Assembly: GCF_009906955.1 (NCBI RefSeq)
Contig: NZ_CP047656.1
Coordinates: forward strand, 2,125,501 to 2,189,500
Direction: 5' to 3'
Origin: Paraglaciecola mesophila
GTDB taxonomy: Bacteria > Pseudomonadota > Gammaproteobacteria > Enterobacterales > Alteromonadaceae
DNA length: 64,000 bases
The notes below the pieces were generated by a model that ran no database searches, had not been told where the DNA came from, and saw nothing but the letters and a program-made list of their open reading frames with translations. Both the position numbers and the translations under genes were made by a program. Of the stretch, positions 27,476 through 35,783 are shown in pieces. The stretch's first letter is position 1; each line of letters opens with the position of its first letter.

Positions 27476-28630
27476 CTACCAGTTAGTGTAAGAGCCATCT
27501 TTCTTGTATAAACGAGGCGCTTCCCAATATTTGAACGGTAAATGACGGATTAAGTCCTCATTCACATCAACCCCTAGCCCAGGTGCACTATTCACTTTTA
27601 ACGCACAGTTCTGCACAATCGGGCGATGAATGAAATATTTGTCATAATCCTCCATCGAACCGTCATAAGGAGGATGCTCTAACCAAGCCAAATTATTGAT
27701 AGCCGCACAAAAATGTACTGAGGCTGCCGTACACAATGGACTAAGAGGATTATGTGGCATCATGTCGATATAATTTAACTCGCACAAAGCGGCAATTTTC
27801 ATCGACTCAGTTAGCCCGCCAGCATTACAAATATCCACCCGACCGAAGTTTGTTAAGGCGCTTTGAACAAACGGGGCAAAGTCCCACTTGCTGGTAAATT
27901 CTTCGCCTATCGCGAATGGGGTATCGATCATTTGCCTCAGAGATTGATACGCAACTGGGGATTCGTCTCGAATGGGTTCTTCAATGAAATCCAACGTGCC
28001 GCTCGGCATTCTATTTATAAAAGACACGGTTTCAGGCACGGACAGCCGATGGTGATAATCGATCCCTAAGGTTACTTCAGGGCCCAATTCTTGACGGGCA
28101 ATTGTCATCCATTTGGCAACTAATGAAAGAGACTCTCTGGGCTCAAATGTGGTTGCTGAATCAGGGCTCCCATGCACACCTGTGGTCGCTCTAAGCACAT
28201 TCCAGCCTTGTGACTTAAGCTTGACTAAATCATCAACCAGCGCTTGCCCCATGGGCTTTATACTCGTCGCAAACAAGGGGATTTCATCTCTTTGCTTGCC
28301 ACCTAGTAACTGATAAACAGGAATATCTAAAGATTTCGCGACAAGATCATGAAGGGCAATATCTATCGCAGCTATCGCGGCTGCGAGTACGCGGCCACCT
28401 TCGAAATATTGGCTTCTATACATTTCTTGCCATAACGCCCCTATCTGGCGAGGATCTTTACCCATTAGAAACTGCTTAAAATGTTCCACAGCACCGATAA
28501 CCGCCTTTTCACGTCCAGATAAACCTGATTCGCCCCACCCATAAAAGCCGCTATCAGTTTCCACTTTAACTAAGCAGATGTTTCGAAAGCCGGCCCAAAA
28601 TCCATACGCTTTCACATCGGTAATTTTCAT
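27476..28630 (-). CDS. Enolase-superfamily sugar-acid dehydratase or cycloisomerase (galactonate dehydratase-like)
   Basis: 384 residues of the mandelate racemase/muconate lactonising group. The capping domain (1-115) ends AAIDIALHDLVAKSLDIPVY. Barrel metal ligands follow in order: Asp191 (GIDYHHR, with His193), Glu217 or 218 (FIEEPI) and Glu243 (IGEEFTSKWDF). His293 (MPHNPLSP) is the expected acid/base. This is the layout of DgoD-type galactonate dehydratase. In algal galactan pathways a related enzyme opens 3,6-anhydrogalactonate, so a cycloisomerase role is an equally good reading. First gene of the catabolic operon with the MFS transporter and GntR regulator. The kinase and aldolase that would follow are not in the window. 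Confidence 0.85.
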   Translation of the reverse strand: MKITDVKAYGFWAGFRNICLVKVETDSGFYGWGESGLSGREKAVIGAVEHFKQFLMGKDPRQIGALWQEMYRSQYFEGGRVLAAAIAAIDIALHDLVAKSLDIPVYQLLGGKQRDEIPLFATSIKPMGQALVDDLVKLKSQGWNVLRATTGVHGSPDSATTFEPRESLSLVAKWMTIARQELGPEVTLGIDYHHRLSVPETVSFINRMPSGTLDFIEEPIRDESPVAYQSLRQMIDTPFAIGEEFTSKWDFAPFVQSALTNFGRVDICNAGGLTESMKIAALCELNYIDMMPHNPLSPLCTAASVHFCAAINNLAWLEHPPYDGSMEDYDKYFIHRPIVQNCALKVNSAPGLGVDVNEDLIRHLPFKYWEAPRLYKKDGSYTNW

Positions 28631-28736
28631 TATACGTACCCAAAGAACTAATTTAATTAACGGAATTTACATAGCATATACATATTGATGTGGAATTGCA
28701 CCACAATTGTGTGTAATCTGGTATAACAAACTATTT

Positions 28737-28755
28737 TTGACTTCATATGATGTTT
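28737..28755 (+). promoter_or_regulatory. Putative PUL operator (site 5) beside a -35-like box
   Basis: CATATGATGTTT (28744-28755) is identical to the other four sites, but the left palindrome arm is degraded (CTTCAT). TTGACT (28737-28742) directly precedes it, as TTGATA precedes site 3; the -10 is unclear. It lies in the 186-bp gap between the dehydratase operon and the divergent sulfatase, so it could control both. Confidence 0.6.
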
Positions 28756-28816
28756 GCGCTCAATGAGTTAAAAATACGTAATTCACATTTAGCTGATAGT
28801 AAAGAAGGTCGAAAAT

Positions 28817-30610
28817 ATGAAACCAATAAGGATGTGTTCATCCACGCTGCGTCTACTCCTTACAACACTGATGCTTGCAGTATCCAGCGGTTATGCTGAC
28901 GAGCGCCCGAACATTGTCATTATGATGACGGATGACCAAGGCTACGGGGACATTGGTAGCCATAACAATCCTTATTTAAAAACACCTAATATAGAAAGGA
29001 TTGCCGCACAAGGGCTAGAAATGTCTCATTTGATCACCTACCCAAATTGCTCAGCAACCAGAGCAGGTTTAATGACGGGACGCTATCCCTACCGCACTGG
29101 TGTGACAGCAGTCACGCAAGTTGATCACTTTATGCGCGGCGAAGAAACCACCATTGCCGAAGTGCTAAGTAAAGCCGGATACAGAACGGGTATCTTTGGA
29201 AAATGGCATTTAGGTGACAACCATCCCATGCGTCCCACCGATCAGGGATTCCAAGAAGCATTAGTGCATAAAGGCGGAGGAATAGGTCAGGCAGCAGGGC
29301 CCGCAGGCAACAGTTACTTCGACCCTATTCTAGAGCACAATAATGTGTCCACAAAATATCAGGGGTACAGTGATGATATATTTACCGATGCCGCGCTTGA
29401 ATTTATGGCGCAAAAAAGTGAAAAACCCTTTTTAACTTACTTAGCCACGAACCTTCCTCATTTACCGTTACAAGTACCGGATGAGTTGGCTGAACCCTAT
29501 CGCAAAATGGGCCTGCACGAAGATAATGCCCTTGTATATGGCATGATTACCAGCATCGACTATAACGTTGGTCGCGTTTTGGACAAAATAAAAGCGCTTG
29601 GAATAGAGGAAAATACCATTGTTATATTCATGTCAGACAATGGCCCACGTCATCGTCGAACCAAAAATGATGACATTCCTGGCCGCTGGGTGGCGAACCT
29701 CAGGGGCACTAAAACCAGCGTATACGATGCCGGAATTCGGGTGCCATTTTATGTGAAATGGCCTAGAAAAATCGCCCCTAAAACCCACACCTCGGAAATG
29801 GGTACCATGATGGATTTATTCCCTACTTTGCTTGAAGCAGCAAATATATCACCCTTGCAAGATACGCACATAGATGGCCAAAGCCTTTTACCTCTTTGGA
29901 CAAAGAATGACACCCAAGGCCTTAGCGACCGGGACTTTTTTGTTCAGCTACATTATGGCCCGACCCCCTTTAAATATATGCACTTCACCCTAAGAACAGC
30001 AAAATATAAACTGGTTAGTCCTCACCCTTTTCCTCACGGTATCGTTCATCAACCAACTGATTTTGTGCTTAAAAACGTTCTCAAAAATCTAGAATTATAT
30101 GACGTACAGGCTGACCCAAGTGAACGAATCAACATTGCTAGCCAGCACCCGAAGATAGTCGATGACATGCTACTGCGATATGAAAATTGGTTCGATGAAG
30201 TGACCGAAGAACGCGCTGCGGCGGGAATAGAACGTATTTCACTGGGCAATCCAGCCGAGCCATCAGTTCACTTGTCTAGATTTGATTGGGGCGGACCGCG
30301 CGTTATCTCACGATTCGACTATGGCGGCCCAAGAGTGATCGAAGATAATCAATTAGGCTACTGGCGCGTACATTCACACAAAGGCCGCTACCAAGTCACG
30401 TACGACTTACCTGACGTATCAGACAAAGCGGTAGCGTACCTAAAATACGGCAAGGTCTATCACTATAAAGCCTTAACAAAAGGGCAAAAAAAGGTCACGT
30501 TCAACGATGTTAGCTTACCCGCGGGCGACGGTAATTTTCATGCTTATATCAGAGATGAGCGGCTTCCAGTGGGCCCATACTTTGTCGAAGTAAAGAGAGT
30601 GGATTTTTAA
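28817..30610 (+). CDS. Formylglycine-dependent sulfatase (S1 family), CxAxR type, with C-terminal extension
   Basis: 597 residues. A signal peptide (about 1-27, GYA/DE), MTDDQGYGD metal segment, maturation motif CSATRAGLMTG (Cys78), GKWHLGD and MSDNGPR are visible. The motif is CxAxR rather than the commoner CxPxR; both are accepted by anaerobic-type maturases. The last ~110 residues after the catalytic core form an extra beta domain. It begins with an 11-residue tandem duplication, SRFDWGGPRVI/SRFDYGGPRVI (487-508). It diverges from the catabolic operon and shares an operator region with it. Action on a sulfated galactan oligosaccharide is the likely role. It is the last intact PUL gene before the integrase remnant. 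Confidence 0.93.
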   Translation: MKPIRMCSSTLRLLLTTLMLAVSSGYADERPNIVIMMTDDQGYGDIGSHNNPYLKTPNIERIAAQGLEMSHLITYPNCSATRAGLMTGRYPYRTGVTAVTQVDHFMRGEETTIAEVLSKAGYRTGIFGKWHLGDNHPMRPTDQGFQEALVHKGGGIGQAAGPAGNSYFDPILEHNNVSTKYQGYSDDIFTDAALEFMAQKSEKPFLTYLATNLPHLPLQVPDELAEPYRKMGLHEDNALVYGMITSIDYNVGRVLDKIKALGIEENTIVIFMSDNGPRHRRTKNDDIPGRWVANLRGTKTSVYDAGIRVPFYVKWPRKIAPKTHTSEMGTMMDLFPTLLEAANISPLQDTHIDGQSLLPLWTKNDTQGLSDRDFFVQLHYGPTPFKYMHFTLRTAKYKLVSPHPFPHGIVHQPTDFVLKNVLKNLELYDVQADPSERINIASQHPKIVDDMLLRYENWFDEVTEERAAAGIERISLGNPAEPSVHLSRFDWGGPRVISRFDYGGPRVIEDNQLGYWRVHSHKGRYQVTYDLPDVSDKAVAYLKYGKVYHYKALTKGQKKVTFNDVSLPAGDGNFHAYIRDERLPVGPYFVEVKRVDF

Positions 30611-30635
30611 CCTTGGGGGACACTCTAACGGAGCT

Positions 30636-30905
30636 TTAGGCTATCGATACCCTCAAATTTCTTAAACCGAAGTCGCCAAAAGTGTTCCCTTTGCCCTTTG
30701 CACGGTCGTTTTGATTTACGATTTTATTATCAACCTCTGCATGTAAAGGGATGATTAGGCTTTTGGCTTCACGTAAATCTTTGGTATTCAGTGACGGCTT
30801 AAATACAGCCTTCCCAATGATAGGGACTAGACGTTTTGGTACGGCCTTTCTGAAGTAAAAAATACCGGATTTTGGATGCTTGAAAGGAGAACTCATTATA
30901 CTCAT
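30636..30905 (-). pseudogene. Truncated phage-type integrase (DUF6538 N-terminus only)
   Basis: From the ATG at 30905 (AGGTGGG upstream) the product reads MSIMSSPFKHPKSGIFYFRK, then VPKRLVPIIGKAVFKPSLNT. This is the typical N-terminal DUF6538 region of tyrosine recombinases, with KTLNTKD-like and HAEVDNKI segments. Homology ends after about 65 residues and the frame stops at 89, whereas complete enzymes have several hundred residues and a C-terminal catalytic domain. It points away from tRNA-Ser and begins about 95 bp from its 3' end, the standard position for an integrase of a tRNA-integrating element. Confidence 0.75.
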
Positions 30906-30965
30906 TTGTACCCACCTTTTGTACCAGTTGGCACGCAAGGTCAATCCGCTAAACCCTAGAAACAA

Positions 30966-30992
30966 CAAGGCCCTGCGTCATGCAAGGCCTTG
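30966..30992 (-). terminator. Terminator of tRNA-Ser
   Basis: On the minus strand CAAGGCCTTGC and GCAGGGCCTTG pair (one wobble) around a 5-nt loop, followed by TTGTTTCT. It lies 8 bp after the tRNA 3' end. Confidence 0.8.
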
Positions 30993-31000
30993 ATGGTATA

Positions 31001-31090
31001 TGGCGGAGAGAGAGGGATTCGAACCCTCGTTAGGTTTAACCCTAAACACACTTTCCAGGCGTGCGCCTTCAGCCACTCAGCCACCTCTCC
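31001..31090 (-). tRNA. tRNA-Ser (anticodon GGA)
   Basis: The minus strand reads GGAGAGGTGGCTGAGTGGCT at the 5' end and CCCTCTCTCTCCGCCA at the 3' end, with an encoded CCA. The acceptor stem pairs (GGAGAGG, last pair G-U), the anticodon loop is CTGGAAA (GGA), a long variable arm marks it as serine type, and the T loop is GGTTCGAATCC. The length is 90 nt. Integrase remnant 30636-30905 is directly downstream. Confidence 0.95.
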
Positions 31091-31198
31091 AAATTTTTCA
31101 CTTGCTCTTCGAGTGTATCTCGAAGTTAACACGTCCATTACATCCATGTCCGGCCGTTCAGCCGGGCGGTGCTGTGCACCTAAAGAGGCCGACTTCAC

Positions 31199-31224
31199 CC
31201 ACCTCTCCAAAACTTTCACTTGCT
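31199..31224. repeat. Partial duplicate of the tRNA-Ser 5' end and leader
   Basis: This 26-bp segment matches 31081-31106 at 24 positions. It includes the first ten bases of the tRNA (CCACCTCTCC on the plus strand) and 16 bp upstream. It looks like the scar of a deleted second tRNA-Ser copy or an old recombination junction. Confidence 0.7.
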
Positions 31225-31377
31225 AAAGCCACGTACTTTTGCGGTTCTCTATAACAGAACAAGCTTTTTAGCAGGCGCGTATGTTAGGGAAATCCGCTGA
31301 CGCGCGCAAGTGTTTACTGCCAGAAAGTGATTGGCCCGACTATTTAATCATCAATTTCGATGCATTTTGGCATTTTC

Positions 31378-31971
31378 TTAGGCTGCTGGTAACTGGATCT
31401 TACCGTTGATCACCATAATACAATCCATCCCTGCATGCTGAGCGGCTTGACGACCAATTTCTGTGTCTTCAAAAACCACGCATTCGTCTGCCGCGAGGTC
31501 CATGTTTTGCGCCACGGTTAAAAATGTTTCACCATGTGGTTTACCATGGGTCACATCTGAAGCGGTGACCACTGTTTCTACATGTTCTAGCAAGCCAGTT
31601 TCGGTTAGCATACGAATGGCGTTTTCGCGTTCTGCCCCTGTACCAACTCCCATTTTAAGCGTACCTTTATAGCGCTGCATGACATCAAACGTGTCTTGAA
31701 TTACTGTTAAGCTTTCATCCAAGTTCAACCAAGCCTGTCGCTTAACCTCTGCGACGTCATCCACGTTGTGATTCATGCCATGCTTCTCATTTAGCAATTG
31801 CGCTATCTGGCGAGTGGGTACCCCCCCTAGATTGTGAATGTACTGGCCATCAAACGGATATCCAAAATGTTCACAGGTTTGTTGCCAAGCGACCGCGTGG
31901 GAGCCCATTGAGTCGATTAACGTACCGTCCATATCAAAAACGATCCCTTTGTAACGGCTTAAATCTGGCAT
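31378..31971 (-). CDS. HAD-superfamily sugar phosphatase/phosphoglucomutase-like protein
   Basis: 197 residues with AGGAG before the ATG. Motif I is FDMDGTLID (Asp13 nucleophile, Asp15 acid). A short helical cap, motif II Thr near GVGTG, motif III Lys (GKPHGETF) and motif IV FEDTEIG follow, as in the beta-phosphoglucomutase/YqaB group. It probably dephosphorylates a small sugar phosphate such as fructose 1-phosphate; the substrate cannot be fixed from sequence. It lies between the tRNA-Ser and nadA, and appears monocistronic. Confidence 0.88.
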   Translation of the reverse strand: MPDLSRYKGIVFDMDGTLIDSMGSHAVAWQQTCEHFGYPFDGQYIHNLGGVPTRQIAQLLNEKHGMNHNVDDVAEVKRQAWLNLDESLTVIQDTFDVMQRYKGTLKMGVGTGAERENAIRMLTETGLLEHVETVVTASDVTHGKPHGETFLTVAQNMDLAADECVVFEDTEIGRQAAQHAGMDCIMVINGKIQLPAA

Positions 31972-32030
31972 GATTGCTCCTAAATAGTCGAATTAAAACA
32001 AAACTCTATTCTGTTTATGTGGCCGAAAAA

Positions 32031-32053
32031 TGAAAAAGCCAGCATTAGCTGGC
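32031..32053 (-). terminator. Terminator of nadA
   Basis: On the minus strand GCCAGC-TAAT-GCTGGC is followed by TTTTTCATTTTTC, 31 bp beyond the nadA stop. Confidence 0.85.
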
Positions 32054-32083
32054 CTTCATTAATAATAAGGTTCTAGAAATTAA

Positions 32084-33142
32084 TTAAGCATTACCTGTGA
32101 CTTTCATTTTAAGCTCAGCTGAGAAATCGAGCATTCTATCCAGCGGCACCAAGGCTTTTTTACGCAATTCGTCATCAACGAATATTTCGTGACCTGTAGG
32201 CTCTGTCAGCGCTTTATAGATGGCTTCTAATCCATTCATTGCCATCCATGGGCAATGGGCACAGCTTTTACATGTTGCACCATTCCCCGCAGTCGGAGCT
32301 TCAATAAACGTCTTGTTAGGCTCTAATTGTTGCATCTTATAAAAGATGCCTCGGTCAGTTGCAACGATAAAGGTGTCATTGGGTAACGTGCGCGAGGCAT
32401 TAATTAACTGAGTCGTTGAGCCGACGGCATCTGCGAGCTCCACTACGCTGGCAGGTGACTCCGGGTGCACTAGCACAGCAGCATCTGGATAAAGGTGCTT
32501 CATGTCTCGCAGCGCTTTGGCAGAGAACTCATCATGCACAATACACTCGCCTTGCCACATCAACATATCTGCGCCAGTTTCTTTGGCTATGTATGATCCT
32601 AAGTGACGATCTGGCGCCCAGATAATTTTTTTGCCTTGGGCGTCTAAATGCTCAACAATTTCAAGGGCTATACTTGAGGTGACTACCCAATCGGCACGCG
32701 CTTTTACTGCAGCAGATGTATTGGCATACACCACAACAGTATGATCAGGGTGTGCATCACAAAATGCTGCAAATTCAGCTTCAGGGCAACCAATATCCAG
32801 TGAACAGGTAGCGTCAAGGGTTGGCATTAAAACGGTTTTATCTGGGCTCAAAATTTTTGCGGTTTCCCCCATAAAACGCACACCTGCAACCACTAGCGTT
32901 TGTGCGTCGCAATCGCGACCAAAGCGCGCCATCTCGAGTGAATCAGAAATACACCCGCCGGTTTCTTCGGCTAGCGCTTGAATTTCATGATCGGTATAGT
33001 AATGCGCAACCAAGGTGGCATTTTTTTCAATCAATAAATGTTTAATTTTATCGATGTAATCTTGTTGCTGAGCAGTGGTTAGTCGCGCTGGTTTTGCTGG
33101 GAACGGATAATCCACCGTGCCGATAGAAAGTGCCTGATTCAT
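32084..33142 (-). CDS. nadA: Quinolinate synthase
   Basis: About 352 residues from the ATG at 33142; a GTG at 33220 would add 26 residues not found in the family. It condenses iminoaspartate and dihydroxyacetone phosphate to quinolinate in NAD synthesis. Family blocks are almost unbroken: [61 protein letters not shown] and [10 protein letters not shown]. The [4Fe-4S] ligands lie in [16 protein letters not shown] and [13 protein letters not shown]. It is a cytoplasmic housekeeping gene marking the return to core chromosome right of the island scar. Confidence 0.97.
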   Translation of the reverse strand: MNQALSIGTVDYPFPAKPARLTTAQQQDYIDKIKHLLIEKNATLVAHYYTDHEIQALAEETGGCISDSLEMARFGRDCDAQTLVVAGVRFMGETAKILSPDKTVLMPTLDATCSLDIGCPEAEFAAFCDAHPDHTVVVYANTSAAVKARADWVVTSSIALEIVEHLDAQGKKIIWAPDRHLGSYIAKETGADMLMWQGECIVHDEFSAKALRDMKHLYPDAAVLVHPESPASVVELADAVGSTTQLINASRTLPNDTFIVATDRGIFYKMQQLEPNKTFIEAPTAGNGATCKSCAHCPWMAMNGLEAIYKALTEPTGHEIFVDDELRKKALVPLDRMLDFSAELKMKVTGNA

Positions 33143-33241
33143 AGTGCTAAGTTGGTTTTCGCAAACATCATAAGTCGTCTTGTTAGTATACCGTTTGTGC
33201 GCGCAAAAATCACACTTCACGTTATATCTAAATCATTCGTC

Positions 33242-34660
33242 TTAATCTGCGTGAAGATATTGCTGATAACGGGCACGCCAGTATTCTCCTTGTTCAGCAT
33301 CGCCCTTGGCTTCATAACCTTGATATAAATTAATGTAAGCAGGCGTTAATAGAGGCTTTTGCCCTAATCGTTGCGCCCATGCTTTAAGATAAAACGGCGG
33401 GATGTAAGGCACATCATAAAATTCCATGAAGGTCATTTTACTGCTGGGTTTATATGCTTGCCACGGATGATTATCACAGGTGCGCGCAGGGCTTATCGTT
33501 ACCCCCGTATTGTTTTCCTGTGTTAACCATTCTTTTATCAGCGGTCTCTCCTGCCCCTGACTCACTCTAAGGTTCGGTGCGCTATTTGAGTGGCAGATAC
33601 TGCGCGCTAGCGCAGACGACAAAGGGTATTCATCTACAAACCCAGCAAAATGGGCTAATTCATGCACGAAAACATTGTAATCGTCTTTACTATCTAGAAA
33701 CATCACCCCATTGTGTACATTGGCCTTCCCCGTATCAGCTAACACCACAATATGCGTAAAGTCCTGCTCCCTGAGAGCATGACTGATCTGGGTGATATCA
33801 CACCCCAACCGCGCTGCACCTTGCCAATTTTCCGAGCACGAGAGTGCTTCACTACTTAGCCATATTGGCTGGTTAATGCAAATGGGCAACGCCTTTAAAC
33901 GCGTGTCGCTTTCGAAGCGACGTTTAAGTTCTTTGCCTTGTAAAACAGAATGCAAAGTACTGGCAACAAGTTGCAATGTCTGGTCGCACCGTCTGGGCTC
34001 TGCCAGTGGCAACGCACTATTGAGTGATCGTGAATTGTCTGTCCCTAACGGGCGCTTTATAGAACGAGAACCATCGAGACTTGCTGAACTGCGCATTGCC
34101 AAAAGCTCAACTGCATCTCTACTACCAAGCTCCTCAGCTTTGTGTAAAAGCGTGCGCGCTTTTTGCTCTAGCCCTGCTAAAGACAACCACTTGGCATAAT
34201 ACATGGCGCTGGAGGCATCTCGCGACGCGGCTTTTGTGAGCCAAAACTGCGCTTTTTGTCGCTGGTTTTTCACCACAAAGTGATGATAAAGAGCAATTTG
34301 TGCATCTATATCACCCTGCTGTGCTGCGTAAGTAAGTACTTTGATAGAGGCTTTACTTTGCTTAGTATTGCTTTGCAAATTAGAAAAATAGCGCTGCGCC
34401 CTTGGAGAGCCCGCTAATTTAGCGAAGTGTAGCCAGTAGCCATTATGTTGCTGAATAGCTTGCTGGCTAAGCCTAGATAGCGCAGTTGGGTCACCTGATA
34501 GATAAGCTTTGTATAAGTAATGAAATGTGGCTAGGTGATTGGAAGATTCTTCGTTTAGGGAGGCTTGGGTATTTAAAAACGATAAGTAACAAGCCGTGTC
34601 ATTGCGCCCAGTGAATAACCAAGCGACACATAAAACGAACAAGAGGCTGAATTTCAGCAC
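33242..34660 (-). CDS. Sel1-like repeat protein with HExxH metallopeptidase domain
   Basis: 472 residues from a GTG start. An N-terminal hydrophobic segment (FSLLFVLCVAWLF) exports or anchors it. Residues about 50-190 hold Sel1/TPR-like helical repeats (AAQQGDIDAQIALYHHFV, KAASRDASSAMYYAKWL). The C-terminal half carries HELAHFAGFVDEY: His333, Glu334 and His337 plus a downstream Asp343/Glu344, an HExxHxxGxxDE zinc-peptidase signature resembling M64-type enzymes. It is encoded 27 bp after nlpI on the same strand. NlpI is an adaptor for periplasmic proteases, so a link to envelope proteolysis is attractive but unproven. I know no named family member with this arrangement. Confidence 0.8.
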   Translation of the reverse strand: MLKFSLLFVLCVAWLFTGRNDTACYLSFLNTQASLNEESSNHLATFHYLYKAYLSGDPTALSRLSQQAIQQHNGYWLHFAKLAGSPRAQRYFSNLQSNTKQSKASIKVLTYAAQQGDIDAQIALYHHFVVKNQRQKAQFWLTKAASRDASSAMYYAKWLSLAGLEQKARTLLHKAEELGSRDAVELLAMRSSASLDGSRSIKRPLGTDNSRSLNSALPLAEPRRCDQTLQLVASTLHSVLQGKELKRRFESDTRLKALPICINQPIWLSSEALSCSENWQGAARLGCDITQISHALREQDFTHIVVLADTGKANVHNGVMFLDSKDDYNVFVHELAHFAGFVDEYPLSSALARSICHSNSAPNLRVSQGQERPLIKEWLTQENNTGVTISPARTCDNHPWQAYKPSSKMTFMEFYDVPYIPPFYLKAWAQRLGQKPLLTPAYINLYQGYEAKGDAEQGEYWRARYQQYLHAD

Positions 34661-34687
34661 CTACTGTCACTTTTCGCTTGGTTTTCG

Positions 34688-35584
34688 TTATGGTGCTTCA
34701 CTGTCAGCGACAGCTTTGTCACGCAGCATATCTAACTCTAAGCGAGCGTATCTATGTTCAACATATTCAAACACATTGGTACTGAGTGCTAATTTAAAAT
34801 AATTAGATGCCACACCACGATTACCGAGTGCTGAGTTGTATTTTCCTAGATAAAAATAGGCTTCACAGAGGCGATCCGTTAGCTCCTGCTGACTCGTCAC
34901 ACCTTGGATCAAACCATTTAATAAGGCCTGCTCGTCAATTCTTCCTAGATAAAGGTCAACAAGATGCGTTGCCCAATTGTCGCTGCTCAAGTTCTCTCGG
35001 TTTTCACTTAATGCAATTAAGGCTTGTGGCTGATCAATTTCACTCTGTGCAATAAATGCCCAAAGCGCACGATACGGATCCGACTCATCTTTACGATAGA
35101 ACTCTCCAAAATCATTGACTGCTAAATCAGGTCGGCCACCATAATAAAGCGCAATTCCTCGGTTTAAGAAAGCAAATTCATACTCAGGATTAATATCCAA
35201 AGTGGCATCAAAGGCTTCATATGCTTGGATAAAATTCATTTGTTGAGTGTAATGCACCCCCAAGGAATTATAGGCTTCTGCCATATCTGGCTTCAAACGA
35301 ATGGCATGGTCAAAGTCGTACTGGGCCAAACCAGCCAGACCGACGCTGTCGTACAACATGCCCCGTTGATGGAGCAACTCAGCGCGCTCTTGGTCTTCTA
35401 ACGGCGCTTTAGCCAAAATTTGATTATACCTAGCGATTGCCATTTGTGAGCGCACACTCATCGGGGCAGGTTCAGCTAATAGCAAGTTACTCATTTGTGC
35501 TTGACTGCGCTGCGCTTGGTTACTACTTGCACACCCCCCTAGCAATAACCCGAACAACACCAGTGAAAGAAATTTAATATGCAT
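34688..35584 (-). CDS. nlpI: Outer-membrane lipoprotein NlpI, TPR adaptor
   Basis: 298 residues. The lipobox is LLGGC (Cys18). Several TPR units follow (AELLHQRGMLYDSVGLAGLAQYDF, AEAYNSLGVHYTQQMNF, AFLNRGIALYYGGRPDLAVNDF) and match the NlpI pattern closely, including the ALWAFIAQSEID region. In E. coli NlpI is an adaptor that brings Prc protease to peptidoglycan endopeptidases. The gene opens a likely operon with the Sel1/HExxH gene. Confidence 0.92.
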   Translation of the reverse strand: MHIKFLSLVLFGLLLGGCASSNQAQRSQAQMSNLLLAEPAPMSVRSQMAIARYNQILAKAPLEDQERAELLHQRGMLYDSVGLAGLAQYDFDHAIRLKPDMAEAYNSLGVHYTQQMNFIQAYEAFDATLDINPEYEFAFLNRGIALYYGGRPDLAVNDFGEFYRKDESDPYRALWAFIAQSEIDQPQALIALSENRENLSSDNWATHLVDLYLGRIDEQALLNGLIQGVTSQQELTDRLCEAYFYLGKYNSALGNRGVASNYFKLALSTNVFEYVEHRYARLELDMLRDKAVADSEAP

Positions 35585-35783
35585 AAAAATGTACGACGCT
35601 TGACCTAAAGTGATGGCGATAAAAATGTCAAATCAGCCAGAAGAATAATGTCCAGTAAACAGGCAGGGTGGCGTATTTACCCATAAATGTAAAGACAACG
35701 ACCATGTGAAAATTGCAATCTACTGTATCAAGTTGTAAAAATGATGCACACTAGCCAGCTACTTAGAAAAAAGCGATATAATT

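Noticed and set aside
5881..28755. CRISPR-like interpretation of the recurring CATATGATGTTT motif
   Set aside because: Copies are kilobases apart, each in a promoter region, without regular spacers or cas genes.
30956..31254. Several short frames across the tRNA-Ser region on both strands
   Set aside because: They translate the tRNA gene and its flank.
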